Below are positions 53,740 through 61,978 of a DNA stretch of 64,000 nt, piece by piece. The stretch comes from Streptomyces sp. NBC_01016. GTDB taxonomy: Bacteria; Actinomycetota; Actinomycetes; Streptomycetales; Streptomycetaceae. A model generated the notes under the pieces. That model was not told where the DNA came from. It ran no database searches and saw nothing but the letters and a program-made list of their open reading frames with translations. The stretch spans positions 5,394,001-5,458,000 of the forward strand of contig NZ_JAPEOQ010000001.1 in the NCBI RefSeq assembly GCF_026341035.1. The letters run 5' to 3'. Made by a program: the position numbers and the translations under genes. Positions within the stretch are counted from its first letter, which is position 1; every line of letters starts with the position of its first letter.

Positions 53740-54384
53740 GTGATCAGTGCGACCGCAGTCGGGGGAGTGGCCCTGATCGAACTGGGCATGGCCCTCACGC
53801 CGGGACCGAACATGATCCACCTCGCCTCCCTCGCGATCACCCAAGGGCGCAGGGCGGGCCTGGTCAGCCTCAGCGGGACGGCCGTGGGATTCGTGGCCTA
53901 TCTGCTGGCCGCGGCCGCGGGCCTGTCCGCATTGTTCGCCGCCGTGCCGGTGGCGTTCCTGGTGGTCAAGCTTGCCGGAGCCGCCTACCTGGCCTACCTC
54001 GCCTGGAGCATGCTCAAGCCCGGCGGCCGCTCGCCGTTCGCTCCGGCGGCGGACCTGCCCCCGGTCTCCGACGCCCGGCTGTTCTCGATGGGGCTGCTGA
54101 CCAACCTGCTCAACCCCAAGATCGCGCTCATGTACGCCGCGCTGCTGCCCTAGTTCCTCGACCCGCACGCCGGTCCTGCCTGGGGGCAGCTGCTCCAACT
54201 CGGCGGCGTACAGATCATCGTGGGGATGACCGTGAACGCCCTGATCATGCTGGGCGCCGCCCGGGTGTCGGGATTCCTGGCCGCCCGCCCCCGCGCCATG
54301 ACCGCCCAGCGGTTCACGGCAGGCGGCCTGCTCGGCGTCTTCGCGCTGCGCACCGCGCTGTCCCGTACGCCTGTCTCCGGCTGA
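53740..54384 (+). pseudogene. LysE/RhtB-family amino-acid exporter interrupted by an amber codon
   Basis: The frame starts with GTG after CCAGGAGGGTG and encodes a typical LysE translocator: ALIELGMALTPGPNMIHLASLA, five to six helices and TNLLNPKIALMYAALLP. A TAG at 54151-54153 interrupts it where the family has Gln (LLPQFLDP). The frame then resumes as FLDPHAGPAWGQLLQ and runs to TGA 54382-54384 with the missing C-terminal helices. A single C-to-T change explains it. It is dead unless read through. Confidence 0.85.
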
Positions 54385-54402
54385 GCCAAGCCCCCGCTTC
54401 TC

Positions 54403-55788
54403 CTACGGCGTTGGTGTGCGGGCCCGGGCCGCTGCCCGCGGCGCCCTGTCGGGGAGTCGCACCGCCGCGGCACCGGCCGCGAGCACCAGGACCGCGAGCG
54501 CCGTCAGCGTCACGCCCATCGACGCCACGAAGTCCGCGCCGGACGCGAGCAGCGTCGTCGCCGTCGCCACGCCGAGCGTCGGGCCCACGTTCATCGCCGT
54601 CTGCTGGAGGCCGCCCGCCACGCCGGCCGCGCCGAGATCGGCCCGGCGGACGAGGGACTCCGTCGCGGCGACCATCACCGTGCCGAAACCCGTGCCCATC
54701 GCCAACGCGCAAGCCCCGATGGCCAGTTGAGACGCCGACGTGTCGAGGCGGCCGAAGCCGAACACCCCCGCCGCGAGGACCAGCATCCCGGCCGACGTCG
54801 TCGCACGGGACCCGTAACGGCGCAGCAGCACCGGGGTGAGCGGCGCCGCGAGCACCATGCACAGGGCGGCGGGCAGCATCCGCAGCGCCGTGCCGAGCGG
54901 GTCGAGGCCGAGCACGTCCTGCAAGAAGTACGTGGCCACGAACAGCGTGCCGAACAAGGCCGCAGAAGCCGTCAACAAGATGCCGAGCGCCGGCGCGACG
55001 GCCGGGGACGCGAGCAGTGCGGGGGACAACAGCGGGTCCGTCGCGCGGCGTTCGTGCACGACGAAGGCCACCACCGCCGTCCCCGCACCGGCCGCGAGCA
55101 ACACCGTGCCCGCCGACCAACCGGCTCCCGGGAGGGCGGCCAGCGCCGCCACCAGGCAGCCCAGCGCCACCGCGAGCAGCAGCGCACCGCCCGGGTCGAG
55201 CCCGACGGCGCGTGTTCCGGCCTCCGCGGCCCGGTCGCGTACCACCAGGACGAGCACCGCGATCGCCACCGCCGGCAGCACGCCGAGGAAGAACACCGAG
55301 CGCCAGCCCAGCTGCGCCGTGAGTACCCCGCCGACCAGCGGGCCCGCGGCCGCCGCGACGCCGATCGCGCTGGTGCGCAGAGCGATCGGCATACCGAGCG
55401 AATCGGCGTCGTACGCGGCCCGCAGCATGCCGAGCGTCGCAGGCTGCAGCAGCGCGCCGCACACGCCCTGGAGCACGCGCAGCGCGATCACCCAGCGGAT
55501 GTCCGGCGCGAAACCGATCCCCGCGGAGGCCGCCGCGAACCCGAGCATCCCGTATCCGAAGAGCCGGGCGTGCCCGTAGCGGTCGCCGAGCCGCCCGGCG
55601 AACACCAGCAGGCTCGCCACCGCGATCAGATAGCCGGTGCTGGTCCACTGGACCTGAGCGAGGGTGGCGCCGAGGTCGTCCTGAAGCGCGGGCTGGGCGA
55701 TGGTCAGGACCGTGCCGTCGAGCGCGACGAGGACCGCGCCGACGACGCTGCCCGCGAGCGTGACGCGCCGTCGCGTATGGCCGTTCAC
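54403..55788 (-). CDS. MFS drug-efflux transporter, EmrB/QacA (DHA2) type
   Basis: A 461-residue transporter with about 14 hydrophobic segments. The DHA2 hallmarks are VALDGTVLTIAQPALQDDL in helix 1, AGRLGDRYGHARLFGYG in loop 2/3 and VLQGVCGALLQPATLGML. It uses a GTG start overlapping the upstream TetR stop by four bases (GTGA), so regulator and pump are translated together. The TetR protein with its strong operator likely represses both. The cargo is unknown. Confidence 0.91.
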   Translation of the reverse strand: MNGHTRRRVTLAGSVVGAVLVALDGTVLTIAQPALQDDLGATLAQVQWTSTGYLIAVASLLVFAGRLGDRYGHARLFGYGMLGFAAASAGIGFAPDIRWVIALRVLQGVCGALLQPATLGMLRAAYDADSLGMPIALRTSAIGVAAAAGPLVGGVLTAQLGWRSVFFLGVLPAVAIAVLVLVVRDRAAEAGTRAVGLDPGGALLLAVALGCLVAALAALPGAGWSAGTVLLAAGAGTAVVAFVVHERRATDPLLSPALLASPAVAPALGILLTASAALFGTLFVATYFLQDVLGLDPLGTALRMLPAALCMVLAAPLTPVLLRRYGSRATTSAGMLVLAAGVFGFGRLDTSASQLAIGACALAMGTGFGTVMVAATESLVRRADLGAAGVAGGLQQTAMNVGPTLGVATATTLLASGADFVASMGVTLTALAVLVLAAGAAAVRLPDRAPRAAARARTPTP

Positions 55789-56372
55789 CGGGGCGCCGGG
55801 CCCAGGTGGGCGTCGAGGACCGAGGCCAGGAGCGGCTCGATGTCCACGACGGCGACGGCCAGTTGGAGACTGCCCCAGCCCCACAGCTGGGCGACACCGT
55901 GCAGATTCGCCCACAACGCGCCCGCCACGAGGGCCGGTTCCGTGTCCGGGCGAGCCGCCGCCACCAGGTCGGTGAACACCTTGAAGAGCGGAAGGCTGGT
56001 CTCGCGCAGCCCCAACTCGCCGCTTTCCAACAGATCGTGACGGAACATCAGCTCGTACATGCCGCGGTGCCGCGCCGCGAAGTCGAGATAGGTGCGCGAC
56101 AGGGCGGTCACCTGGGCGCGCGGGTCCTGCCCGGCATCGGCGAGCGCCCGCGTGGCGTGTTCGCCGAGGTCGGTGAAGCCGCGTCGGGCGATCGCCGACA
56201 GCAGTTCGAGGTGGGTGGGGAAGTAGCGGCGGGGCGCGCCGTGCGAGACCCCCGCCCTGCGGGCGATCTCGCGCAGCGACAATGCGGCCGCGCCCTCCGC
56301 GTCGACGAGTGTCACGCCGGTGTCGATGAGGCGCTCGCGGAGGCCGCCGGAGGCGGTGTCGTTCGGCTGCAT
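55785..56372 (-). CDS. TetR family repressor of the MFS pump
   Basis: A 195-residue regulator. The helix-turn-helix is LSLREIARRAGVSHGAPRRYF, and the C-terminal part (YELMFRHDLLES, LWANLHGVAQLWGWG) is a WHG-type ligand domain. The start is ATG 56372 rather than GTG 56378, because the ATG abuts the operator. A double palindrome lies immediately upstream, so autorepression is very likely. It is the first gene of a two-gene operon with the MFS pump. Confidence 0.88.
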   Translation of the reverse strand: MQPNDTASGGLRERLIDTGVTLVDAEGAAALSLREIARRAGVSHGAPRRYFPTHLELLSAIARRGFTDLGEHATRALADAGQDPRAQVTALSRTYLDFAARHRGMYELMFRHDLLESGELGLRETSLPLFKVFTDLVAAARPDTEPALVAGALWANLHGVAQLWGWGSLQLAVAVVDIEPLLASVLDAHLGPAPR

Positions 56373-56408
56373 AGACACTGTCTACCCGATGTGGGTAGAC
56401 AGTGTCTA
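56372..56408. promoter_or_regulatory. Double TetR operator, 37-bp palindrome
   Basis: Two 16-base arms, TAGACACTGTCTACCC (56372-56387) and GGGTAGACAGTGTCTA (56393-56408), are exact inverted copies around a five-base centre. Each arm contains its own 13-bp palindrome TAGACA-S-TGTCTA, spaced 24 bp centre to centre. This would bind two TetR dimers on the same operon start. Confidence 0.85.
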
Positions 56409-56453
56409 CTCTGGTGTGTGCGTGGGTCGCCGACGGGGCGCCTGGCGGAGTGT

Positions 56454-56996
56454 CTAGCGCACCAGAAGCGCGACGGCGGTCCTCATCCGGTCCACGTAGA
56501 ACTCCCGTGACGCTGCCTGGTACTTGAGGCCGATCGATGTGCTGATCAGTGTCTGGGCGACGGGGGTGGCGGCCTCTTGTGTCGACGCGAGGGCGATCGC
56601 GTTGGTGATCAGTTCCTCGAAGCGTCGCGGCGCGGTGTCGGTGATCTCGCCGAGGAGTCCTGGGTTGTCTTCGATGACCGCTGTTACGTCGCGCGACATC
56701 GGGCCGACGTACCGGCCGGCCCACCGGTCGAACGCGTCCACGAGTCGGTCGGCGAGGGGGCGGTCGGTGTCGGCCAGGACGTGTTCGATCGCGGCGATGT
56801 CCCGCTCAAGGGTCTGGGTGACCGCGGCGCGGAACAGGGTCTCCTTCGAGGAGAAGAGGAAGTACAGGCCTGGCCGGGAGATGTGCGCGGCGCGTGCCAC
56901 CTCGTCCATCGAGGTCTTCCGGTATCCGAAGCGCGCGAACGTGGCCATGGCGGAGTCCAGGACCAGCGTGCGGCGGTCGGCGTCGGGGGTGCTCAT
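56454..56996 (-). CDS. TetR family regulator, divergent from SDR
   Basis: A 180-residue regulator with helix-turn-helix TSMDEVARAAHISRPGLYFLF near residues 28-48 and a helical ligand domain of no specific subclass. It is divergent from the SDR gene at 57060; the 63-bp gap holds an inverted repeat CTATAC...GTATAG. By analogy with similar pairs it probably represses the SDR and itself. Confidence 0.88.
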   Translation of the reverse strand: MSTPDADRRTLVLDSAMATFARFGYRKTSMDEVARAAHISRPGLYFLFSSKETLFRAAVTQTLERDIAAIEHVLADTDRPLADRLVDAFDRWAGRYVGPMSRDVTAVIEDNPGLLGEITDTAPRRFEELITNAIALASTQEAATPVAQTLISTSIGLKYQAASREFYVDRMRTAVALLVR

Positions 56997-57023
56997 GGGG
57001 TGAGCGTAGGAGCGGTAAGCGAG

Positions 57024-57052
57024 CTATACAAATCCAGTCCAGTGCGTATAGT
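57024..57052 (+). promoter_or_regulatory. Inverted repeat and -10 box of the SDR gene
   Basis: CTATAC (57024-57029) and GTATAG (57046-57051) are inverted with 16 bp between. The right arm overlaps a good -10 box, TATAGT (57047-57052), which ends seven bases before the SDR ATG, so the mRNA should be leaderless and repression by the divergent TetR protein would be direct. Confidence 0.55.
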
Positions 57053-57059
57053 CGGTCGC

Positions 57060-58031
57060 ATGGATGCTCCCGCCCTCATCACCACTCCCTTCAACGCCTC
57101 GAGCACCGCGGAAGAGGTGCTGCGCGGTGTCGACCTCGCCGGTGTCCGCGCGGTCGTGACAGGGGCTTCCTCTGGACTCGGGGCCGAGACGGCGCGTGTG
57201 CTGGCCGCAGCCGGGGCGGAGGTGACGCTCGCCGTCCGCGACAAGGCCGCGGGTGAGGCCGTTGCCGAGAGGCTCGTGGCGTCGACGGTTGGTGTCCGGC
57301 CGCGGGTCGTTCGGCTGGACCTTGCGGACGGGGTCTCTGTCGCACGCTTCGTCGACAGTTGGGACGGCCCGCTTCATCTGCTGATCAACAACGCCGGTGT
57401 GGTCACTGGTGGGCTCGAACGCACGCGTGAGGGCTGGGAGTTGCAGTTCGCGACGAACCATCTCGGTCATTTCGCGCTGACTACTGGGCTACGTGGCGCC
57501 CTCGCGCGGGGAGCGGTCGAGCGCGACGGGGCGCGGATCGTCTCCGTCAGTTCCACGGCGCACATGCGGGCCGGTGTCGACTTCGGCGACCTTCACTTCG
57601 AGCGTCGCGCGTACGATCCGCAGCTCGCCTATGCCCAGTCCAAGACGGCGAACTCGCTCTTCGCCGTCGAGGTGACCCGCCGCTGGGCATCCGACGGCAT
57701 CGTGGCCAACGCGGTGAACCCAGGGGGTGTCGCGACGGGGCTGCAGCGGAACTTCACGCCCGAGCAGAAGGCGTCGCTCGACGCGGCCGAGGCCGCCGGT
57801 ACCTTCACCTACAAGACTGTCGGGCAGGGGGCCGCCACCAGCATCGTCGCGGCGGTCGCTCCGCAGTTCGCCCACACCGGGGGTCACTACCTCGACGATG
57901 GGCGAGAGGCGTACACCGTGCCGAACGACGCCGAACTCGCGCAGCACCCGCACGGCGTCAAGGAATGGGCACTCGATCCCTCGGCTGCCGAGCGCCTCTG
58001 GGCCGTCTCGACCGACCTGCTCCGCGCCTGA
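57060..58031 (+). CDS. Short-chain dehydrogenase/reductase (retinol-dehydrogenase-like)
   Basis: A 323-residue classical SDR. The nucleotide loop is TGASSGLG at residues 34-41, NNAG follows in LLINNAGVVTGG, and the catalytic pair is Tyr191 and Lys195 in YAQSKTANSLF. The overall length and the LQFATNHLGHFALT segment match WW-domain-oxidoreductase/retinol-dehydrogenase-like bacterial enzymes. The substrate is unknown. It is controlled by the adjacent TetR gene in all likelihood. Confidence 0.9.
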   Translation: MDAPALITTPFNASSTAEEVLRGVDLAGVRAVVTGASSGLGAETARVLAAAGAEVTLAVRDKAAGEAVAERLVASTVGVRPRVVRLDLADGVSVARFVDSWDGPLHLLINNAGVVTGGLERTREGWELQFATNHLGHFALTTGLRGALARGAVERDGARIVSVSSTAHMRAGVDFGDLHFERRAYDPQLAYAQSKTANSLFAVEVTRRWASDGIVANAVNPGGVATGLQRNFTPEQKASLDAAEAAGTFTYKTVGQGAATSIVAAVAPQFAHTGGHYLDDGREAYTVPNDAELAQHPHGVKEWALDPSAAERLWAVSTDLLRA

Positions 58032-58040
58032 CGCTTCGAC

Positions 58041-58080
58041 GCCGAGCTATGCCGAGCTATGCCGGGCTATGCCGGGCTTA
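58041..58080. repeat. 10-bp tandem repeat, four copies
   Basis: GCCGAGCTAT occurs at 58041-58050 and 58051-58060, then GCCGGGCTAT at 58061-58070 and a decayed copy GCCGGGCTTA at 58071-58080, starting ten bases after the SDR stop. No hairpin of note is formed. The rest of the 258-bp gap to the next gene shows no convincing gene. Confidence 0.8.
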
Positions 58081-58289
58081 TGGTGTGGCGCTCGCCGACC
58101 TTGCCGGTGCGGCGAGCTTCAGGCCCACCTCCACCAGTGTCCAGCCCACCCGCGTACGCAGGCCTCGGGAAGGGCGACCGGTCGTGCGGGGGAGACGGTG
58201 GGTGTCGGTCTGGGCGCGGAGTTCGCCGGCGCGCGTGTGGTACAGGAAGAGATGCATGTGCGGGTCGGTGTGCATCGGCGTACGGCCTC

Positions 58290-58886
58290 TCACTCTGTGG
58301 TCAGCGGGAACGTATGGGTGTGGATGCGTACCTGCGCCGCCTCATCGGTGCCCTCGGGTGCGGCCCGGTCGCGGAAGGTGTCGATGACTGCGTGCAGCTT
58401 CTCCACGAGCTCACGGGTCAGCTCGGGGGTGAGGTTCAGCGTGGCGCTGCTCAGGTCCCAGGTGCTGTTCCACGCCTCGGGCCAGGCGTGACGGTTGCCC
58501 AGCCAGGTCGACAGGTCGCGGTTGTGTGTGGTCAGCAGTTCGTGGAGGTAGAGATCGGCCGCGCCGCGCACTTCGGGGTTCTCGTCCGTCAGCAGGGCGT
58601 CGTCGAAGCGCAGGCCCTGGTAGGCCGACTTCCACCAGCGCTCCCGCCCCTTGCCGTGCTCCGGCGCGTCCTCGATGAACCCGTGAGTGGCGAGTTGGCG
58701 CAGGTGGTAGCTGGTGGCGCCGCTGGACTCGCCCAGTTTCTCGCCGAGTTGGGACGCGGTGGCGGGGCCGCCGAAGCGCAGCGCGTCCAGCAGGCGGATA
58801 CGGAGCGGATGGGCGAGCCCGCGCAGGGAGCGGGCGTCGAGATTGCGGACCTTCGGCTGTGCTGGTGCGGGCTCGGGCTCGGTCAT
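58290..58886 (-). CDS. ArsR-like winged-helix regulator (HTH_20 type)
   Basis: A 198-residue regulator. The N-terminal winged helix has LDARSLRGLAHPLRIRLLDAL and ATASQLGEKLGESSGATSYHLRQL, typical of ArsR/HTH_20 proteins. The C-terminal half is helical and unassigned (GRERWWKSAYQGLRFD). Start ATG 58886 begins the real protein; the open frame extends upstream only through an AT-rich palindrome. That 34-bp palindrome lies 16 bp upstream and suggests autoregulation. TACCTT seven bases before the ATG may be the -10 box of a leaderless mRNA. Confidence 0.87.
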   Translation of the reverse strand: MTEPEPAPAQPKVRNLDARSLRGLAHPLRIRLLDALRFGGPATASQLGEKLGESSGATSYHLRQLATHGFIEDAPEHGKGRERWWKSAYQGLRFDDALLTDENPEVRGAADLYLHELLTTHNRDLSTWLGNRHAWPEAWNSTWDLSSATLNLTPELTRELVEKLHAVIDTFRDRAAPEGTDEAAQVRIHTHTFPLTTE

Positions 58887-58902
58887 GCATGCAAAGGTAA
58901 CG

Positions 58903-58936
58903 TTGCAAAGAAAGCCTTGCAAGGGTTTCTTTGCAA
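58903..58936. promoter_or_regulatory. 34-bp near-perfect palindromic operator
   Basis: The outer arms TTGCAAAGAAA and TTTCTTTGCAA flank a central CCTTGCAAGG, so TTGCAA occurs three times, about 14 bp apart. Only two symmetric positions mismatch. It is strikingly AT-rich for this DNA and is placed directly upstream of the winged-helix gene. It may also affect the divergent crotonase gene at 59015. Confidence 0.8.
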
Positions 58937-59014
58937 GCAACGCCCCGGCCGGTTGCGTGAGTTGGGGAGCTGACGGGTCTTCAGGATGCGTCCCCGCGCC
59001 GCTACCCTGCGCGG

Positions 59015-59854
59015 ATGATCGACACGACCGACACCCGTATCCCCGAAGGGGACGAGCGGCGGATGCGCCTCGACGTCGAGAAGAGCGGCGTCGGTGTGCT
59101 CACGCTGTGTCGTCCGGCCAAGCTCAACGCCTGGAGCTGGGAGTCCAGTCGGCAGCTGGGCGTCATGGCCGACCGGATCCGGTTCGACGAGCGGATACGT
59201 GTCGTGCTGTTGCGCGCCGAGGGGCGGGCCTTCTGTGCGGGGATCGATGTGACCGCGCCCGGCGGGGGCATCGAGGGGGAGAGCGGTTCCGCGCGGCACC
59301 GGGCGTACTACGAAGGCATCCGGTGGGTGCACGAGCGGTTCGCCGCGTTCGCGCGGCTGCCGCAGCCCGTGGTCGCGGCCGTGCAGGGGTACTGCCTGGG
59401 CTTCGGGTTCGAGCTGGCGCTCATGGCGGATGTGCGGATCGCGGCCGACGACGCCGTGTTCGCGCTGCCGGAGGCGCAGTTGGGGGTCGCCGTCGACGCG
59501 GGCGGGGATCTGCGGATCGCACGCGAGGCAGGGGCCGGGTGGGCGAAGTTCCTCGCGCTGACCGGGCGGCGGATCGACGCGGACACCGCCCACCGACTGA
59601 ATCTCCTCCAACAGGTCGTGCCGGTCGATGAGTTGGAGCGCTCCGCACGCGACGTGGCCGCCGAGATCGCCGGTAACGCGCCGCTCGCCGTGCAGTCCGT
59701 CAAGCGCGACATCGACGCGTACGCGGATGCCGGGCTCGACGCGGCGCTCGACCGGGTCGCCATGAGCGCGGCGCTGACGCTCACCTCCGAGGACGCGACC
59801 GAAGGATTCACGGCGAAAGCGCGGCGCAGGCCGCCGGAATACCGGGGCGCGTGA
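59015..59854 (+). CDS. Enoyl-CoA hydratase/isomerase family protein
   Basis: A 279-residue crotonase-fold protein. It contains the oxyanion-hole strands AEGRAFCAGIDVTAPGGG and VAAVQGYCLGFGFELALMADVRIAADDAVFALPEAQLGVAVDAGG, plus ITDRRIDADTAH-like LTGRRIDADTAHRLNLLQQVVP. It should act on an acyl-CoA thioester (hydration or isomerisation). The chemistry is uncertain because the second acidic position of hydratases is not obvious. TACCCT six bases before the ATG suggests a leaderless mRNA. An F420-type reductase and a dienoyl-CoA-reductase-like SDR are neighbours. Confidence 0.88.
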   Translation: MIDTTDTRIPEGDERRMRLDVEKSGVGVLTLCRPAKLNAWSWESSRQLGVMADRIRFDERIRVVLLRAEGRAFCAGIDVTAPGGGIEGESGSARHRAYYEGIRWVHERFAAFARLPQPVVAAVQGYCLGFGFELALMADVRIAADDAVFALPEAQLGVAVDAGGDLRIAREAGAGWAKFLALTGRRIDADTAHRLNLLQQVVPVDELERSARDVAAEIAGNAPLAVQSVKRDIDAYADAGLDAALDRVAMSAALTLTSEDATEGFTAKARRRPPEYRGA

Positions 59855-59923
59855 GATGTTCGCAAGGGTGTCGGCGGATCGCGTCGACGCCATAGCGTCC
59901 GTCCACCCGCCCGAAAGGTGACC

Positions 59924-60355
59924 ATGACATCCGCGCCCTTCGACCCCCGCACCCTCCTCGCCGAGAGCAGGCTCGGTGTCCTCGCCACGATCAAGGTCGA
60001 CGGCAGGCCTCAACTCTCGCCGGTCCAGCCGTTCTTCGACCCCGACACCGAGACGTTGTACGTGTCGATGACCGAGGGCCGCGCCAAGACCGTGAACCTG
60101 CGCCGTGACCCCCGTGCCGCGCTGGAGGTGACAGCCTCCGACGGCCGGGCCTGGGCCACCGCAGAGGGCGCCGTGACACTCGTGGGTCCAGGCACCGACC
60201 CCAAGGGGCCCGAGGTCGAGGCGCTCGTCGAGTACTACCGCAAGGCGGCCGGCGAGCACCCGGACTGGGACGAGTACCGGTCGGTGATGGTGTCCGACCG
60301 TCGGGTCCTGATGGTGATGGCCGTGGACCACGTGTACGGGCAGCGGATCGGCTGA
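59924..60355 (+). CDS. PPOX-class F420-dependent oxidoreductase
   Basis: A 143-residue split-barrel protein of the pyridoxamine-phosphate-oxidase-like superfamily. It has LGVLATIKVDGRPQLSPVQPFFD, TLYVSMTEGRAKTVNLRRDPRAALEV and a C-terminal RRVLMVMAVDHVYGQRIG, the pattern of actinobacterial F420-binding members. It reduces an unknown substrate with F420H2. GAAAGGTG precedes ATG 59924. It lies 69 bp after the crotonase gene on the same strand. Confidence 0.88.
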   Translation: MTSAPFDPRTLLAESRLGVLATIKVDGRPQLSPVQPFFDPDTETLYVSMTEGRAKTVNLRRDPRAALEVTASDGRAWATAEGAVTLVGPGTDPKGPEVEALVEYYRKAAGEHPDWDEYRSVMVSDRRVLMVMAVDHVYGQRIG

Positions 60356-60379
60356 GTCCCGCACGGCGCGCCTGGCCCG

Positions 60380-61294
60380 TCAACCGGCCTCGAACGGGCC
60401 GCGACCCATCTGCTCCCGCACCGGCGTCACCGGCGCGTTGACCAGACCGCGTCGCTGCCAGTTCGCGCCGTCCACCACCAGTGTGTGGCCGCTGACGAAA
60501 CGGGCGTACGGCGAGGCGAGGAACGTCGCCGCCCACCCCAACTCCCGTGGCGCGCCCACCCGGAGCGCGGGCTGGCGGGCGGCGGGGTCCTCGGCGCGGT
60601 CGAGGTTGTCGCGGATGTCGGGCGTCATGTCCTCGTGCGGCATGAGGCCCGGCACCAGGCCGTTGACCTGGATCCCGTACGGCCCCCACTCCACGGCGAG
60701 CGTCTCCACCAGGTTCTTCACGCCCGCCTTCGCCGCCGAACTGTGCGCGTAGCCGGGCCCGCCCGTCCACGCGTACGACGCGCCGACGGCGATCACCGAG
60801 CCCGGCGTGCCCGCCGCCAGGTGCCGGCGTCCGAACTCGCGGGTCATGAAGTACGTTCCGTTGAGCGTGATGTCGATGACCGAGCGCCAGCCGTTCGGCG
60901 ACAACTCCTCTGCCGGAACGGGAAAGTTGGCGGCCGCGTTGTTCACCAGTACGTCCGGCATCCGGCCGTGCGCCGCGAATGCCGCGTCGAAGACCTCCGT
61001 GATCCGGGCCGCGTCCCGGATGTCGCAGGTCGCCGCAGTGATGAGCCCCGCGCCCTCGATCGCCTGCAACTCCTCGCGCGCGGGCGCCAGATGCTCCGCC
61101 TTCCGGCTGACGATCATCACTCCGGCCCCGAGCCGCGCGAACTCCGCGGCAACGGCCCGCCCGAGCCCCGTACCACCCCCGGTCACCAGCACGAGCCGGT
61201 CGTCGTACGTGCCCGGGGGCAGTGCGGATGTGCCGAGCGGGGGAGGGGCGGGGAGGCCGCGCGGGGCGGGCGAGGAGTGCGTCATGGCGCACAT
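60380..61294 (-). CDS. SDR oxidoreductase, 2,4-dienoyl-CoA reductase-like
   Basis: A 304-residue SDR. The nucleotide loop is TGGGTGLG and NNAA follows in VLVNNAAANFPVPAEE. In place of YxxxK it has AHSSAAKAGVKNLVETLAVEWGPYGIQVN, where the Lys is kept but the Tyr position is Ser. That is the arrangement of peroxisomal-type 2,4-dienoyl-CoA reductases, which use Asp/Lys instead of Tyr. It probably reduces an unsaturated acyl-CoA. Start ATG 61294 has AGGGGG upstream. It is convergent with the F420 oxidoreductase gene. Confidence 0.87.
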   Translation of the reverse strand: MCAMTHSSPAPRGLPAPPPLGTSALPPGTYDDRLVLVTGGGTGLGRAVAAEFARLGAGVMIVSRKAEHLAPAREELQAIEGAGLITAATCDIRDAARITEVFDAAFAAHGRMPDVLVNNAAANFPVPAEELSPNGWRSVIDITLNGTYFMTREFGRRHLAAGTPGSVIAVGASYAWTGGPGYAHSSAAKAGVKNLVETLAVEWGPYGIQVNGLVPGLMPHEDMTPDIRDNLDRAEDPAARQPALRVGAPRELGWAATFLASPYARFVSGHTLVVDGANWQRRGLVNAPVTPVREQMGRGPFEAG

Positions 61295-61419
61295 GGATAC
61301 CCCCTGAACGCTCAACCTTCCATGGCCGCGCAGGTGTTGGTCTCCGGGACGCCCGCGGGCGGGGCGGGGCGGATGCCGGCAGTCGGCGACGGGGCGGATG
61401 TCGGCGGAGGGCAGCGGGT

Positions 61420-61908
61420 TCAGCCCACTGCCTTCTTGATGAGCTCGCCGATGCGCTTCTCGTCCGCGGCGGTCAGTCGCGTCGTGAGGGCGTAGGCGGC
61501 CGGCCACATGGCGCCGTCGTCCAGCGCCGCCTGGTCGCTGAATCCGAGCGTGGCGTACCGCGACTTGAACTTGTGCGCGCTCTGGAAGTGGCAGACGACC
61601 TTGCCGTCCCTGGCGTAGGCGGGCATCCCGTACCAGAGCTTGGGTGCGAGGTCCGGAGCGGCGGTCCGTACGATGGCGTGGATCCGCTCGGCGAGGAGCC
61701 GGTCCTCCTCCGGCATTTCGGCGATCTTCGCGAGTACGTCCTGCTCCGCGGCCGCCTCCTTGTCCGCCCGGGAGGAGCCGCGCCGCGCCGCGGCCTGCTT
61801 CTGCTCCCGGGCATGCTCCTTCATCGCGGCCCGCTCCTCGGCCGTGAACCCGTTGTACTGCTCGGCGGTCGTGGCGGAGTTCTCGGCAGGCGACTTCGTG
61901 TGCGGCAT
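61420..61908 (-). CDS. DUF1801-family protein
   Basis: A 162-residue protein. The N-terminal half is charged and helical (FTAEERAAMKEHAREQKQAA, possible coiled coil). The C-terminal half matches the YdhG-like DUF1801 fold (PDLAPKLWYGMPAYARDGKVVCHFQSAHKFKSRYATLGF). Its function is unknown; the fold is small and resembles iron-chaperone frataxin-like proteins. It follows a VOC-family gene by 70 bp on the same strand and probably ends the VOC-AraC-VOC operon. Confidence 0.85.
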   Translation of the reverse strand: MPHTKSPAENSATTAEQYNGFTAEERAAMKEHAREQKQAAARRGSSRADKEAAAEQDVLAKIAEMPEEDRLLAERIHAIVRTAAPDLAPKLWYGMPAYARDGKVVCHFQSAHKFKSRYATLGFSDQAALDDGAMWPAAYALTTRLTAADEKRIGELIKKAVG

Positions 61909-61978
61909 GTCGGATGTCCTCTCGTACAGGAATGGAGCAGCAAAGGGGTTGGCCGGGGCGGGAGTTCGGGGCCGGGCG

